In this document: positions 1 through 6,042 of the stretch, one piece after another
Layout: each line of letters begins with the position of its first letter
Numbering within the stretch: position 1 is the stretch's first letter
DNA from: Thermoplasmata archaeon
Lineage (GTDB): Archaea > Thermoplasmatota > E2 > DHVEG-1
Assembly (NCBI GenBank): GCA_003649715.1
Contig: QMSS01000052.1
Coordinates: forward strand, 1-9,305
Direction of reading: 5' to 3'
Length of the DNA: 9,305 bases
Notes under the pieces: model-generated
What the model saw: the letters and a program-made list of their open reading frames with translations, nothing else
What the model was told of the DNA's origin: nothing
Database searches by the model: none
Made by a program: the position numbers and the translations under genes

Positions 1-183
1 AATACCCATTATGAGACCACATATAAGGTAGGCTATTCCGTATCCAATAAAGAGTGGTACAATAGTATGAATTAGTAGGATCTCCAATATGGGGATACTT
101 AATAGGAACGTTCTGGGACAAATTTGGAGAAAGAAAAACAGTGGAAACACAATAAAAATATTTTTCTTTTTTATTTTTGTCAT
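1..183 (-). CDS. Partial membrane protein, N-terminal 61 residues, cut by window edge
   Basis: An open frame starts at an ATG at 183 and runs without a stop off the left edge (61 codons visible). The protein begins MTKIKKKNIF: a short lysine-rich head, then a hydrophobic segment at about residues 8-20, a second at about 26-45 and a third from about 46 onward. This suggests a multi-helix membrane protein with its N-terminus in the cytoplasm. No family can be named from this fragment. A TTTTTAAAAA box at 221-230 lies about 42 bases before the ATG and could be its promoter. A TTG at 198 with GGAGA just upstream is a less likely start because the spacing is only three bases. It follows the PrsW-like gene on the same strand with a 93-base gap, so the two may be functionally linked, but each appears to have its own promoter. 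Confidence 0.6.
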   Translation of the reverse strand, partial: MTKIKKKNIFIVFPLFFFLQICPRTFLLSIPILEILLIHTIVPLFIGYGIAYLICGLIMGI

Positions 184-220
184 CGAAAAAACAGCTTTCA
201 ATATTCTCCAAGACAGCTGA

Positions 221-230
221 TTTTTAAAAA
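221..230 (-). promoter_or_regulatory. TATA-like box for the left-edge membrane gene
   Basis: TTTTTAAAAA is a perfect palindrome centred about 42 bases before the ATG at 183, so initiation about 26 bases downstream would leave a leader near 16 bases. The same ten bases occur before the next minus-strand gene at 1020-1029. Called from position and composition only; no clear BRE is seen. Confidence 0.3.
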
Positions 231-276
231 GAGTTAATCTTCAGTCTCCTAGTTTCTACTAATCCATCCACCTATT

Positions 277-987
277 CTAAACATTTCTCTTTTTCCCCCT
301 GCGTCTATTAGACAAAATTCTTGGCATTATTTTTTTAGATACATATAAAAACAGGATTATGCCATATGCGACGAATCCGATTTGGACGTATTCGATTTTG
401 TAAAGTATTGCTAAAAAGCTGAGACCTGTGATTGGAATATGTAGCAGCACCGTGAGTATCAAGTATCTAGGCATCCGGGCTTTATATATTCCATAGCCAA
501 GGAGTGTTCCTGTTGCACCATGAAATAATATGATTCCAAATGATCCAAAGACTATGGATATAAGTAGATAGAGGCTGTCTCCTATCTGAAGATTTGTTGT
601 CATGATAGAGAAGGGTGTGAATATTGATCCGAAGCCTAAGCCTAGAGAGAGACCATATATGACGGTTTCTCTTTTTTCCTGCAGTTTTCTGATGTTAAGA
701 AGTATTGTCTTGAATAGCTGTTCAAGAACTGGAAACAAGACAATGAAGGATATTCCAACTTTTAGAGTAGAGATTTCTATTAAAGCAGCTACAAATCCAG
801 TTATGATACCTGCTATAAATGTTAGAAAAATATTTTTTTCCTTGTAATATCCTTCATATCCTTTTAATCCAATGTAGAGTATGAGCAATGCTGGTATTAT
901 GCCTAATAGCAGGCTTGACTGTGGTAGTACATTATTCATGTTTTTTTGAAAACCTCTGCCTATTATTTTTTTGTGTAATAAAACCAT
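277..987 (-). CDS. PrsW-like polytopic membrane protein with incomplete protease motifs
   Basis: 236 residues with about seven hydrophobic helices (near 22-42, 52-72, 76-96, 108-128, 138-160, 172-194, 200-218) and a basic tail (SNRRRGKKRNV). The layout recalls PrsW/M82 putative intramembrane metalloproteases. E89-Q-L-F-K93 sits where the family has EExxK, GLGLGFG at 115-120 matches the following glycine-rich helix, H156 lies in LFHGATG, and H183 in LLHIP. The second Glu of EExxK is Gln here, and the glutamate usually following the GLGFA helix is absent, so proteolytic activity is doubtful. The family call is from motif memory. The start is uncertain: ATG 987 lies about 38 bases after a TATA-like box, while ATG 939 (MNNVLPQ) would have AGAGG 13 bases upstream and gives 220 residues. 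It is divergent from the antiporter gene. Confidence 0.7.
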   Translation of the reverse strand: MVLLHKKIIGRGFQKNMNNVLPQSSLLLGIIPALLILYIGLKGYEGYYKEKNIFLTFIAGIITGFVAALIEISTLKVGISFIVLFPVLEQLFKTILLNIRKLQEKRETVIYGLSLGLGFGSIFTPFSIMTTNLQIGDSLYLLISIVFGSFGIILFHGATGTLLGYGIYKARMPRYLILTVLLHIPITGLSFLAILYKIEYVQIGFVAYGIILFLYVSKKIMPRILSNRRRGKKRNV

Positions 988-1102
988 TATGATGAGTATT
1001 GTATTAAATGTTGACCTTATTTTTAAAAAGAAAAAGTGGGGGGTCTGTTTTTCTATTAATGTTTATCTACATGTCTGTGCATTATGGTAGTTTGAAAAAA
1101 GG
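988..1102. promoter_or_regulatory. Divergent promoter region between PrsW-like gene and antiporter gene
   Basis: 115 non-coding bases separate two outward-facing genes. TTTTTAAAAA at 1020-1029 is palindromic and lies about 38 bases from the minus-strand ATG at 987. TTTATCTA at 1062-1069 lies about 38 bases before the plus-strand ATG at 1103. Either geometry would give leaders of roughly 10-15 bases. A G-rich patch (GTGGGGGGTC, 1036-1045) lies between them and could be an operator, but no repeat supports this. Assignments rest on position and AT-content only. Confidence 0.4.
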
Positions 1103-2296
1103 ATGTTTAATTATCTCTTATTAGCAGGTATTGTAATCGGATTAGGGTTTCTAATTGGGAAAGGAACTCATTTCTTGAAGATAACTAGTATAGTTGGCTA
1201 TATCTTTGCTGGTATACTATTAGGTCCAGATTTTCTTGGTGTTGTGAAGGATTTGCCCCCAATGGAGGCTGAGGTTTTAACTAGTTTTGCATTGGGTTTT
1301 GTAGCGTTTATAATAGGAGGAGAGCTTACATTTTCTCTTCTTAGAAGGATGGGACGAGGTATCATAGCTATTATCCTAGGTGAATCCCTTGGTGCTTTTG
1401 TATTGGTTTTTGTTGGTATCTACCTTCTAACAGGTAGGCTACCGGAGGCTCTTATTTTTGCTGCTATGGCACCTGCTAGTGCCCCAACAGGAACTGTGGC
1501 TGTGCTTCATGAGTATAGGGCAAGGGGTAGACTTACTAATGCATTGCTGGCAGTGGTGGGTTTTGATGATGGTTTTGCTATACTGATATATGCTTTCTCC
1601 ATTGCAGTTGTAGGTTTATTGTTGGGTTCATCAGGTATGTCTTCTCTTTCTGCATTGGTTGTTAACCCTATTGTTGAGATAGGCGGTGCGGTTTTTATTG
1701 GTAGCATTATTGGGATTTTATTCGCAGTTGTACTGAAGAATCTGGTTGAAAGAGAAGAGATTATAGCAGTTGCATTGGTAGCCATATTGCTAACTGCAGG
1801 TATATCATTGTTTCTAGGTTTCTCGCTGATATTATCATGTATGGTTATGGGGATGATTGTTATCAATATCTTTCCTCAGGCTAACAGACCAGTGTTTGAA
1901 CACATCAGATCTATAAGTCTGCCGATCTATATCCTCTTCTTTGTTGTAGCAGGTTTAAATCTTCATATAAAACTGCTTGCAGCAATAGGTTTATTGGGTG
2001 TGGTGTATATTGTGTGCAGAAGCGTGGGGTTAATAGGTGGAAGCTATTTTGCTGCATTAATGTCAAAAGCTGATCCAGTTATAAGAAACAATCTCGGTTT
2101 AGGGATACTGTCACAGGCTGGTGTGGCCATAGGACTAGCTTTGTTGGCCTCTCATAAGCTTTCCTCATGGGGTATGCCTGAGATGGGGTCTATGGTGATA
2201 ACTACTATAGCTGCTACTACAATAGTTTTTGAGATAATCGGGCCCTTAGCGGCACGTTTCGCTATCATCAGAGCTGGTGAGGCAAAAAGGATATAA
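1103..2296 (+). CDS. CPA2-family cation/proton antiporter (membrane domain only)
   Basis: 397 residues, almost entirely hydrophobic, with about 12-13 membrane helices, matching the Na+/H+ exchanger fold (PF00999). An early GYIFAGILLGP segment (32-42) is typical of the KefB/NapA-like CPA2 branch. The ion-binding helix contains VVGFDDGFAI with adjacent Asp155-Asp156, the arrangement of electrogenic NapA/NhaA-type exchangers rather than the Gln-Asp of KefC. The preceding APASAPTGTVAVLHE fits the unwound helix 4. The predicted role is exchange of Na+ or K+ for protons across the cytoplasmic membrane; the ion cannot be read from sequence. It ends right after the membrane domain (GEAKRI) and lacks the cytosolic RCK/TrkA-N domain many relatives carry. 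ATG 1103 is preceded by an in-frame TAG at 1088; no good Shine-Dalgarno is seen. The CBS gene follows on the same strand. Confidence 0.88.
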   Translation: MFNYLLLAGIVIGLGFLIGKGTHFLKITSIVGYIFAGILLGPDFLGVVKDLPPMEAEVLTSFALGFVAFIIGGELTFSLLRRMGRGIIAIILGESLGAFVLVFVGIYLLTGRLPEALIFAAMAPASAPTGTVAVLHEYRARGRLTNALLAVVGFDDGFAILIYAFSIAVVGLLLGSSGMSSLSALVVNPIVEIGGAVFIGSIIGILFAVVLKNLVEREEIIAVALVAILLTAGISLFLGFSLILSCMVMGMIVINIFPQANRPVFEHIRSISLPIYILFFVVAGLNLHIKLLAAIGLLGVVYIVCRSVGLIGGSYFAALMSKADPVIRNNLGLGILSQAGVAIGLALLASHKLSSWGMPEMGSMVITTIAATTIVFEIIGPLAARFAIIRAGEAKRI

Positions 2297-2345
2297 AAAA
2301 AGTAGTATGGGAAAATATGGCGGTCAATGGAGGTTGTATGAGTAT

Positions 2346-2846
2346 ATGAAAAAAGCTGTTACAAAGTTGATGTCTGAGTTTTATGAGTTAAAGGTAGAGC
2401 AGTTGATGGACAAAAAGATGTGGGATCTACCAATGATAAAGAGAGATGATACGATAAACCATGTGCTTTCGATCCTTGATGGAAAATCCCATGTCTGGGT
2501 GGTAAATGATTTGAAGGAAAAACAGCTAGTGGGTGTTATAACACGACATGATGTTTTACAGATCCTTGCTCCTCCTAGAACATATTATCCTATGTTTGGT
2601 TTCCCAAGGTTTTATCATCATGGAACCATAGGAAAAGCAGAAGATATCATGACCCATGATCCTATAACTTGCCAGGGGGATGAAAAAATCATTGATGTGC
2701 TTCTAAAGATGATTAGACATAGGATAAGGAGGTTAGCAGTTGTAAAAGATGGTAAAATAGAAGGTGAGATAACTCTTCGTCATTTAATACATAAATACTA
2801 CAAAGCCACTCAGTATCATCCCATAGTTGAAAAAGACAATGATTAG
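2346..2846 (+). CDS. Two-CBS-domain protein, probable regulator of the antiporter
   Basis: From ATG 2346 this gives a soluble protein of 166 residues with a tandem CBS (Bateman) pair. CBS1 is at about 17-74, ending LVGVITRHDVLQIL; CBS2 is at about 98-152, starting AEDIMTHDPIT and ending GEITLRHLIHKYY. An aromatic, His-rich linker (YYPMFGFPRFYHHG, 80-93) joins them. CBS pairs usually bind adenine nucleotides such as AMP, ATP or SAM. It sits 49 bases after the antiporter stop on the same strand, so regulation of the transporter in trans is likely but inferred. The start is chosen for the only strong Shine-Dalgarno, GGAGGT at 2329-2334, 11 bases away. ATG 2307 and GTG 2277 are in-frame alternatives giving 179 and 189 residues; the GTG would overlap the antiporter end by 20 bases. 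Confidence 0.85.
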   Translation: MKKAVTKLMSEFYELKVEQLMDKKMWDLPMIKRDDTINHVLSILDGKSHVWVVNDLKEKQLVGVITRHDVLQILAPPRTYYPMFGFPRFYHHGTIGKAEDIMTHDPITCQGDEKIIDVLLKMIRHRIRRLAVVKDGKIEGEITLRHLIHKYYKATQYHPIVEKDND

Positions 2847-2926
2847 ACAAAAAAATTTTCTAAAAAAAAGATGTAGGGGGGGATGATTACAAAAAAAGAG
2901 AGGATTTACATGCAAAATAAACAAAA

Positions 2927-2949
2927 AGTTTAGGAGAAACTAGTTTTTT
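2927..2949 (+). terminator. Hairpin plus T6 terminator after the antiporter/CBS genes
   Basis: AGTTT (2927-2931) pairs with AAACT (2937-2941) across the loop AGGAG, followed by AG and six Ts (2944-2949). The stem is weak, but oligo-T alone can end archaeal transcripts. It lies 80 bases after the CBS stop, before the convergent tRNA gene. The rest of 2847-2992 shows only A-rich sequence and a G7 run at 2876-2882. Confidence 0.45.
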
Positions 2950-2986
2950 ATATTTACAAATAGATACTCATTAATACTTGTATATG

Positions 2987-2992
2987 AAAAAA
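2987..2992 (-). terminator. Oligo-T terminator directly after tRNA-Ser
   Basis: On the minus strand the tRNA discriminator base is followed at once by six Ts, a common archaeal stop signal for tRNA transcripts. There is no hairpin of its own. Confidence 0.45.
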
Positions 2993-3078
2993 CGCCGAGG
3001 GGGAGATTTGAACTCCCGCGGGCAAAAATGCCCACGAGCTCTCCAGGCTCGCGCCGTACCGGACTGGGCCACCTCGGC
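2993..3078 (-). tRNA. tRNA-Ser (anticodon GGA)
   Basis: An 86-base type II tRNA, folded by eye. The acceptor stem GCCGAGG pairs with CCTCGGC over seven bases and is followed by discriminator G. The D arm has GCCC with AGTCCGGTAC in its loop. The anticodon stem CGAGC/GCTCG is perfect, with loop CTGGAGA, giving anticodon GGA, which reads UCC and UCU. The long variable arm GGGC-ATTTTT-GCCC is the serine hallmark, and the T arm GGGAG/CTCCC carries loop TTCAAAT. The long arm plus G73 fit archaeal seryl-tRNA synthetase identity. CCA is not encoded (the next bases are TTT). No intron. The gene is 48 bases downstream of cbf5 on the same strand. Confidence 0.96.
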
Positions 3079-3107
3079 AAAAAAACCGATGTTTTCTTGA
3101 TGCCTAG

Positions 3108-3120
3108 GAAAATAAAACAT
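3108..3120 (-). promoter_or_regulatory. Possible TATA box of tRNA-Ser
   Basis: ATGTTTTATTTTC on the minus strand is centred about 36 bases before the tRNA 5' end, which would leave a leader of roughly ten bases. It lies in the 48-base gap after cbf5, so the tRNA could be transcribed alone or by read-through. Confidence 0.3.
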
Positions 3121-3126
3121 TTCCTT

Positions 3127-4128
3127 TTAAGGTTTTTTCCAGATAGATGGATATGTTCCCCTATTCATTAACACTCTATCAATAGTAGCACATATGCCAT
3201 TGTCCTTCTGAAGTATCTCATCCGTAGTCATTGCAGCATTAGCCAGAGCGACACCCTCACCCTTCAATGTTAGAATAGCAATTAGATCATTTTTTTTAAT
3301 ATCTGTGTCGAGCTCTACTACTCCAGGTATGGCTAGATTTGCCCCATGGCATATGGCATCTACAGCAGAATCACGGACCACAATTTTCGGTAGATGATCC
3401 AGCAGTCTCTCCATTGGGAGAACCATTCGACGAAGATCTTCTTCATCGCCCTCTTCTTTCCAGAAAATATATGCATCTTTCAAGTCCTGTAAAACCACGG
3501 CATTTTCCTCCTTCAATCCTCCGACTCTAGTGCGTCTAAGCCCTGATAGATGCGCACCGCAGCCGAGTTTCCGTCCGATATCAACACATAGTGTTCTTAT
3601 ATATGTTCCAGCTTCGCATCCTACGCGGAACAACACCTCAGTATCCTTTATCTGTAGAATGTCAAAATAATATACATGTCTTTTTCTTCTAACTCTTTTT
3701 ACAGCTGAACGTACAGGTGGAAGCTGATATATGTCTCCAACAAAGCAGCTGCATGCCCTTATGATTTCCTGTTTTTTTCTCTTTTTATGCAGCCTCATTA
3801 TACCAATGTATTCTTTACCTGCTGAGAGAAGAACCTTTATAGCCCTAGTTGCACTGCCAAGAGCTACAGGTAGGACCCCTGTAGCGTTTGGGTCTAGGGT
3901 GCCGCCATGGCCTGCTCTTTCAATTTCTAGTATATTTTTTAACCAGGCGACGACTTGATGAGATGTTGGACCCTGAGGTTTATCCAGGTTTATCATTCCA
4001 TTGGCAAGAAGTTCTCTTATACTCCTATCCTCTGGAGGTTTGCCATAGTACGGGCTAGTCTTAGCATGGATCCTAATGAGTCTTTTTCGTTTTTTATCAC
4101 TGGGTAGGGCATACTCTCTGTTGTTCAT
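3127..4128 (-). CDS. cbf5: Cbf5/TruB-family tRNA and rRNA pseudouridine synthase
   Basis: 333 residues, the usual length for archaeal Cbf5, the catalytic subunit of H/ACA RNPs that converts uridine to pseudouridine in rRNA and, in archaea, can also act on tRNA U55. The N-terminal DKCLD-like segment (1-45) leads to GMINLDKPQGPTSHQVV (44-60) and the catalytic motif AGHGGTLDPNATGVLP (72-87) with Asp79. QLPPVRSAVKR and AGTYIRTLCVDIGRKLG are further TruB-fold signatures. The C-terminal part from about 250 (residues PKIVVRDSAVDAI onward) is a PUA RNA-binding domain. ATG 4128 is the natural start, with AGGATCA close upstream. It lies 53 bases after cmk, and a TATA-like box in that gap suggests it may also have its own promoter. 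Partners Nop10, Gar1 and L7Ae are not in this window. Confidence 0.96.
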   Translation of the reverse strand: MNNREYALPSDKKRKRLIRIHAKTSPYYGKPPEDRSIRELLANGMINLDKPQGPTSHQVVAWLKNILEIERAGHGGTLDPNATGVLPVALGSATRAIKVLLSAGKEYIGIMRLHKKRKKQEIIRACSCFVGDIYQLPPVRSAVKRVRRKRHVYYFDILQIKDTEVLFRVGCEAGTYIRTLCVDIGRKLGCGAHLSGLRRTRVGGLKEENAVVLQDLKDAYIFWKEEGDEEDLRRMVLPMERLLDHLPKIVVRDSAVDAICHGANLAIPGVVELDTDIKKNDLIAILTLKGEGVALANAAMTTDEILQKDNGICATIDRVLMNRGTYPSIWKKP

Positions 4129-4160
4129 TCTTGATCCTGGGAGATAGAATTGAAGATGGG

Positions 4161-4170
4161 ATATAAAAAA
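4161..4170 (-). promoter_or_regulatory. TATA-like box before cbf5
   Basis: TTTTTTATAT on the minus strand is centred about 37 bases before the cbf5 ATG, the same spacing seen for other candidate promoters here. The implied leader is short. It allows cbf5 expression separate from the upstream operon. Confidence 0.4.
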
Positions 4171-4181
4171 CCGCTTATTCC

Positions 4182-4718
4182 TCAGTTTTTTTCTCTCAAG
4201 ATTTTTTTTGTTATTATATCTACTATTTTATCAGGTGTTTTATGTGAGGAGTCTATAACAAGATCGTATATGGATTTGTCATTTATGTCTATGTTATAAT
4301 ATTTTTTGTAGCGGAATGCCTCGCTTTTTTCTCTGCGTAATATTTCCTGTTTTTTTTCCGTAGGAGTTCCATCTTCTCGTTTCATTATACGTTTTGTTCT
4401 AGTTTCTAAATCTGCATCCAGAAGAATTTTTATGGCTGGTATGTTGTTATGATATGCGATCCAACCGGCGATTCTTCCCTCTAGTATAACATTTCCTTTT
4501 TTTAGTACGTCCAACTGATATCTGTCTATTTGTTCATCGATTTCTCTGTGTTTTTCGCAGTAGCTGCCGAATTCTTGTAGTGACATGTTGTGTTCCTCAG
4601 CCATTTTTCTAAAGATTTCTCCAGTATATATATGTTTTATTCCAAGTTTTTTTTCTAAAAGCTTTGCCACAGTTGTTTTTCCACTGCCTGGGGAACCACT
4701 TATAGTGATAGTAGTCAT
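4182..4718 (-). CDS. cmk: Archaeal cytidylate kinase
   Basis: 178 residues, the length of the short archaeal/P-loop CMP kinase family, which phosphorylates CMP and dCMP with ATP in the cytoplasm. The Walker A loop is GSPGSGKT (8-15) in the start MTTITISGSPGSG. YTGEIFRKMA (31-40) is the family's substrate-binding segment, ILEGRIAGW (78-86) follows the second strand, and the Arg-rich lid is RTKRIMKRED (107-116), with RRE and RYKKYY continuing the fold. In many euryarchaea this gene sits between DUF106 and cbf5, exactly as here, often with eL34 and eL14 genes that I do not find. The start ATG 4718 is 21 bases after the DUF106 stop. The bases before it are A/T-rich with no Shine-Dalgarno, so it probably relies on translational coupling or a leaderless-type start. 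Confidence 0.93.
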   Translation of the reverse strand: MTTITISGSPGSGKTTVAKLLEKKLGIKHIYTGEIFRKMAEEHNMSLQEFGSYCEKHREIDEQIDRYQLDVLKKGNVILEGRIAGWIAYHNNIPAIKILLDADLETRTKRIMKREDGTPTEKKQEILRREKSEAFRYKKYYNIDINDKSIYDLVIDSSHKTPDKIVDIITKKILREKN

Positions 4719-4739
4719 AGAGCAAAAATTTTTATTTTT

Positions 4740-5402
4740 TTATGATGGTTTTATCTTTTTTCTTATGTTTAGCCACCAGTTTGACCAGCTTATCCATTTA
4801 AGTCCCTGTCGTATTACTTGTCCAAGTGTCATGGAGAATATGAGGTATAGTAGGAACCAGTTGGACATTATCAGATCTTTTTTGAATAATGAGATGTTTT
4901 CTGCCCATGGGACTGTGAAGTAGTAGTATTGTATATTTGCTAGGAAGTATAGTAGCCATATGAAGATGGGTGCTATGAATACGGATAGGAATACCATGGA
5001 TTTCATCATGCCGCTTTGTGATTTTGTAGTCATGTTCATTATTTGAGGTTGCATTTTCATGAGTTTGTTTATCCTGTTTGTGTTTCCCTCACGACGGGCT
5101 TTACTTAGTTCTTTTTGGAATGCTTTGTTTATCTCCTGTGCTCTTCCTACTGCTTTCCAGTCTGTGAAAAGGTTTGTGAAGAATGATGATAGGAATATGA
5201 CTATTATTCCTGCGAGGACTATTGTTAGCAGAGGGTATTTTCCGTTGAATCCAATGAGGGAGTAGAGTATGGGGTTGAGGGATACTGCGATCCATGCTCT
5301 TATACCTGGGTCTCCAAATATGAAGATGAATAGAAACATCATTATCATCATGAGTAGTAGCTGACTGCTGCTTTGTGCTTTTTCATTTATATTTGTGTCC
5401 AT
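4740..5402 (-). CDS. DUF106 family Oxa1/EMC3-like membrane insertase
   Basis: 220 residues. Archaeal DUF106 proteins belong to the Oxa1 superfamily with YidC, EMC3, GET1 and TMCO1 and are thought to insert membrane proteins. Visible parts are an N-terminal hydrophobic segment (14-30), a helix at about 56-78, a charged cytoplasmic helical region at 84-128 (FQKELSKARREGN and NKLMKMQPQIMNM, fitting the coiled coil between the first and second core helices), a helix at about 134-156, and a last helix at about 178-200 before a basic tail (NIRKKIKPS). The Met-rich stretch near 115-135 resembles the substrate-contacting surface of this family. It is in the same operon as secY, 32 bases after adk, which supports a role beside the Sec channel. 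The Shine-Dalgarno for ATG 5402 is weak (GATGAT). Confidence 0.92.
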   Translation of the reverse strand: MDTNINEKAQSSSQLLLMMIMMFLFIFIFGDPGIRAWIAVSLNPILYSLIGFNGKYPLLTIVLAGIIVIFLSSFFTNLFTDWKAVGRAQEINKAFQKELSKARREGNTNRINKLMKMQPQIMNMTTKSQSGMMKSMVFLSVFIAPIFIWLLYFLANIQYYYFTVPWAENISLFKKDLIMSNWFLLYLIFSMTLGQVIRQGLKWISWSNWWLNIRKKIKPS

Positions 5403-5434
5403 AAACTATCATCTGTTCCCCATTTTTTTTGTTA

Positions 5435-5986
5435 TTATCTTATTAGCACGGGTGCTACTTCTTCAACTGCTTTTTCTAGGGCATTGTCATGGTTGGAGAC
5501 TATTTTGACTGTAGCACCGGTTAATGCAGCATATGCCATGGCGATGGATCTGTTTATTTGTTGATGTTCATCTATTTTTTCTATAGTATCTGGATCGCGG
5601 TTTCTGCTGGTATCCTTTATCCTTCTGTTGTAGATCTCTTCTGGATCTGCCTCTACTATTACTATGGTGGTTGGTTTTAGTTTTCTTATAACCCATTCAG
5701 GCAATCCAGGCATGTATCCCTGAGGGGTTTTTATTGTACAATGGGTGTCAACAATCACATCTTTCATATCTGCTACTCTTTCAGCTGTTTTTATTTGTAG
5801 TTCTCTTTGCTGTTCTAATGAGAGTTTCCTCATTTCATCTCGGTCTTTTACTAGACCCATTTCTCTGGCTATGTCTATCATTACTGTTCCGAATGTTACA
5901 AACCTTATGTTCATTCCTTCTGCAGCTTTTTTCATAACAGTTGTTTTCCCTACACCAGGTATTCCTGTGACTACTATTACTCCCAT
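5435..5986 (-). CDS. adkA: Archaeal adenylate kinase (AdkA type)
   Basis: 183 residues, matching the archaeal adenylate kinases that form trimers (Methanococcus and Sulfolobus type) and interconvert ATP + AMP with 2 ADP. The P-loop is GIPGVGKTT (8-16). FVTFGTVMIDIARE follows as the AMP-side segment, VDTHCTIKTPQGYMPGLP is the highly conserved strand and loop of this family, and RRIKDTSRNRDPDTIEKIDEHQQINR (the lid region, in two parts) is typical. The start is ATG 5986, with GGAGGG 13 bases upstream; an in-frame GTG at 6007 has no better site. The frame stays open further upstream into secY, but there it reads as a Cys/Arg-rich shadow and is not coding. It sits between secY (56-base gap) and the DUF106 gene (32-base gap). 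Confidence 0.94.
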   Translation of the reverse strand: MGVIVVTGIPGVGKTTVMKKAAEGMNIRFVTFGTVMIDIAREMGLVKDRDEMRKLSLEQQRELQIKTAERVADMKDVIVDTHCTIKTPQGYMPGLPEWVIRKLKPTTIVIVEADPEEIYNRRIKDTSRNRDPDTIEKIDEHQQINRSIAMAYAALTGATVKIVSNHDNALEKAVEEVAPVLIR

Positions 5987-6022
5987 AAACGGTTTTTTTC
6001 CCTCCACACAATTGATTTTTCT

Positions 6023-6040
6023 TTGTTCAAATAAATATTT
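6023..6040 (-). promoter_or_regulatory. Possible internal promoter before adk
   Basis: The secY-adk gap holds an AT-rich block reading AAATATTTATTTGAAC on the minus strand, about 48 bases before the adk ATG. The Shine-Dalgarno GGAGGG lies downstream of it. This could let adk, DUF106 and cmk be expressed beyond the level set at rpl15. Position and composition are the only evidence. Confidence 0.25.
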
Positions 6041-6042
6041 TT

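Noticed and set aside
989..995. ATGATGA resembling a C box of a C/D small RNA
   Set aside because: No CTGA D box follows within about 60 bases and no inner C'/D' boxes are seen.
2883..2933. 16-residue frame after a G7 run, downstream of the CBS gene
   Set aside because: Too short, and the G run touches the ATG so spacing is wrong; it looks like untranslated 3' sequence.
4585..4923. 112-codon plus-strand frame across cmk and the DUF106 gene
   Set aside because: It is antisense to two well-supported genes and has no domain or ribosome site; the codon bias of the real genes leaves such shadows open.
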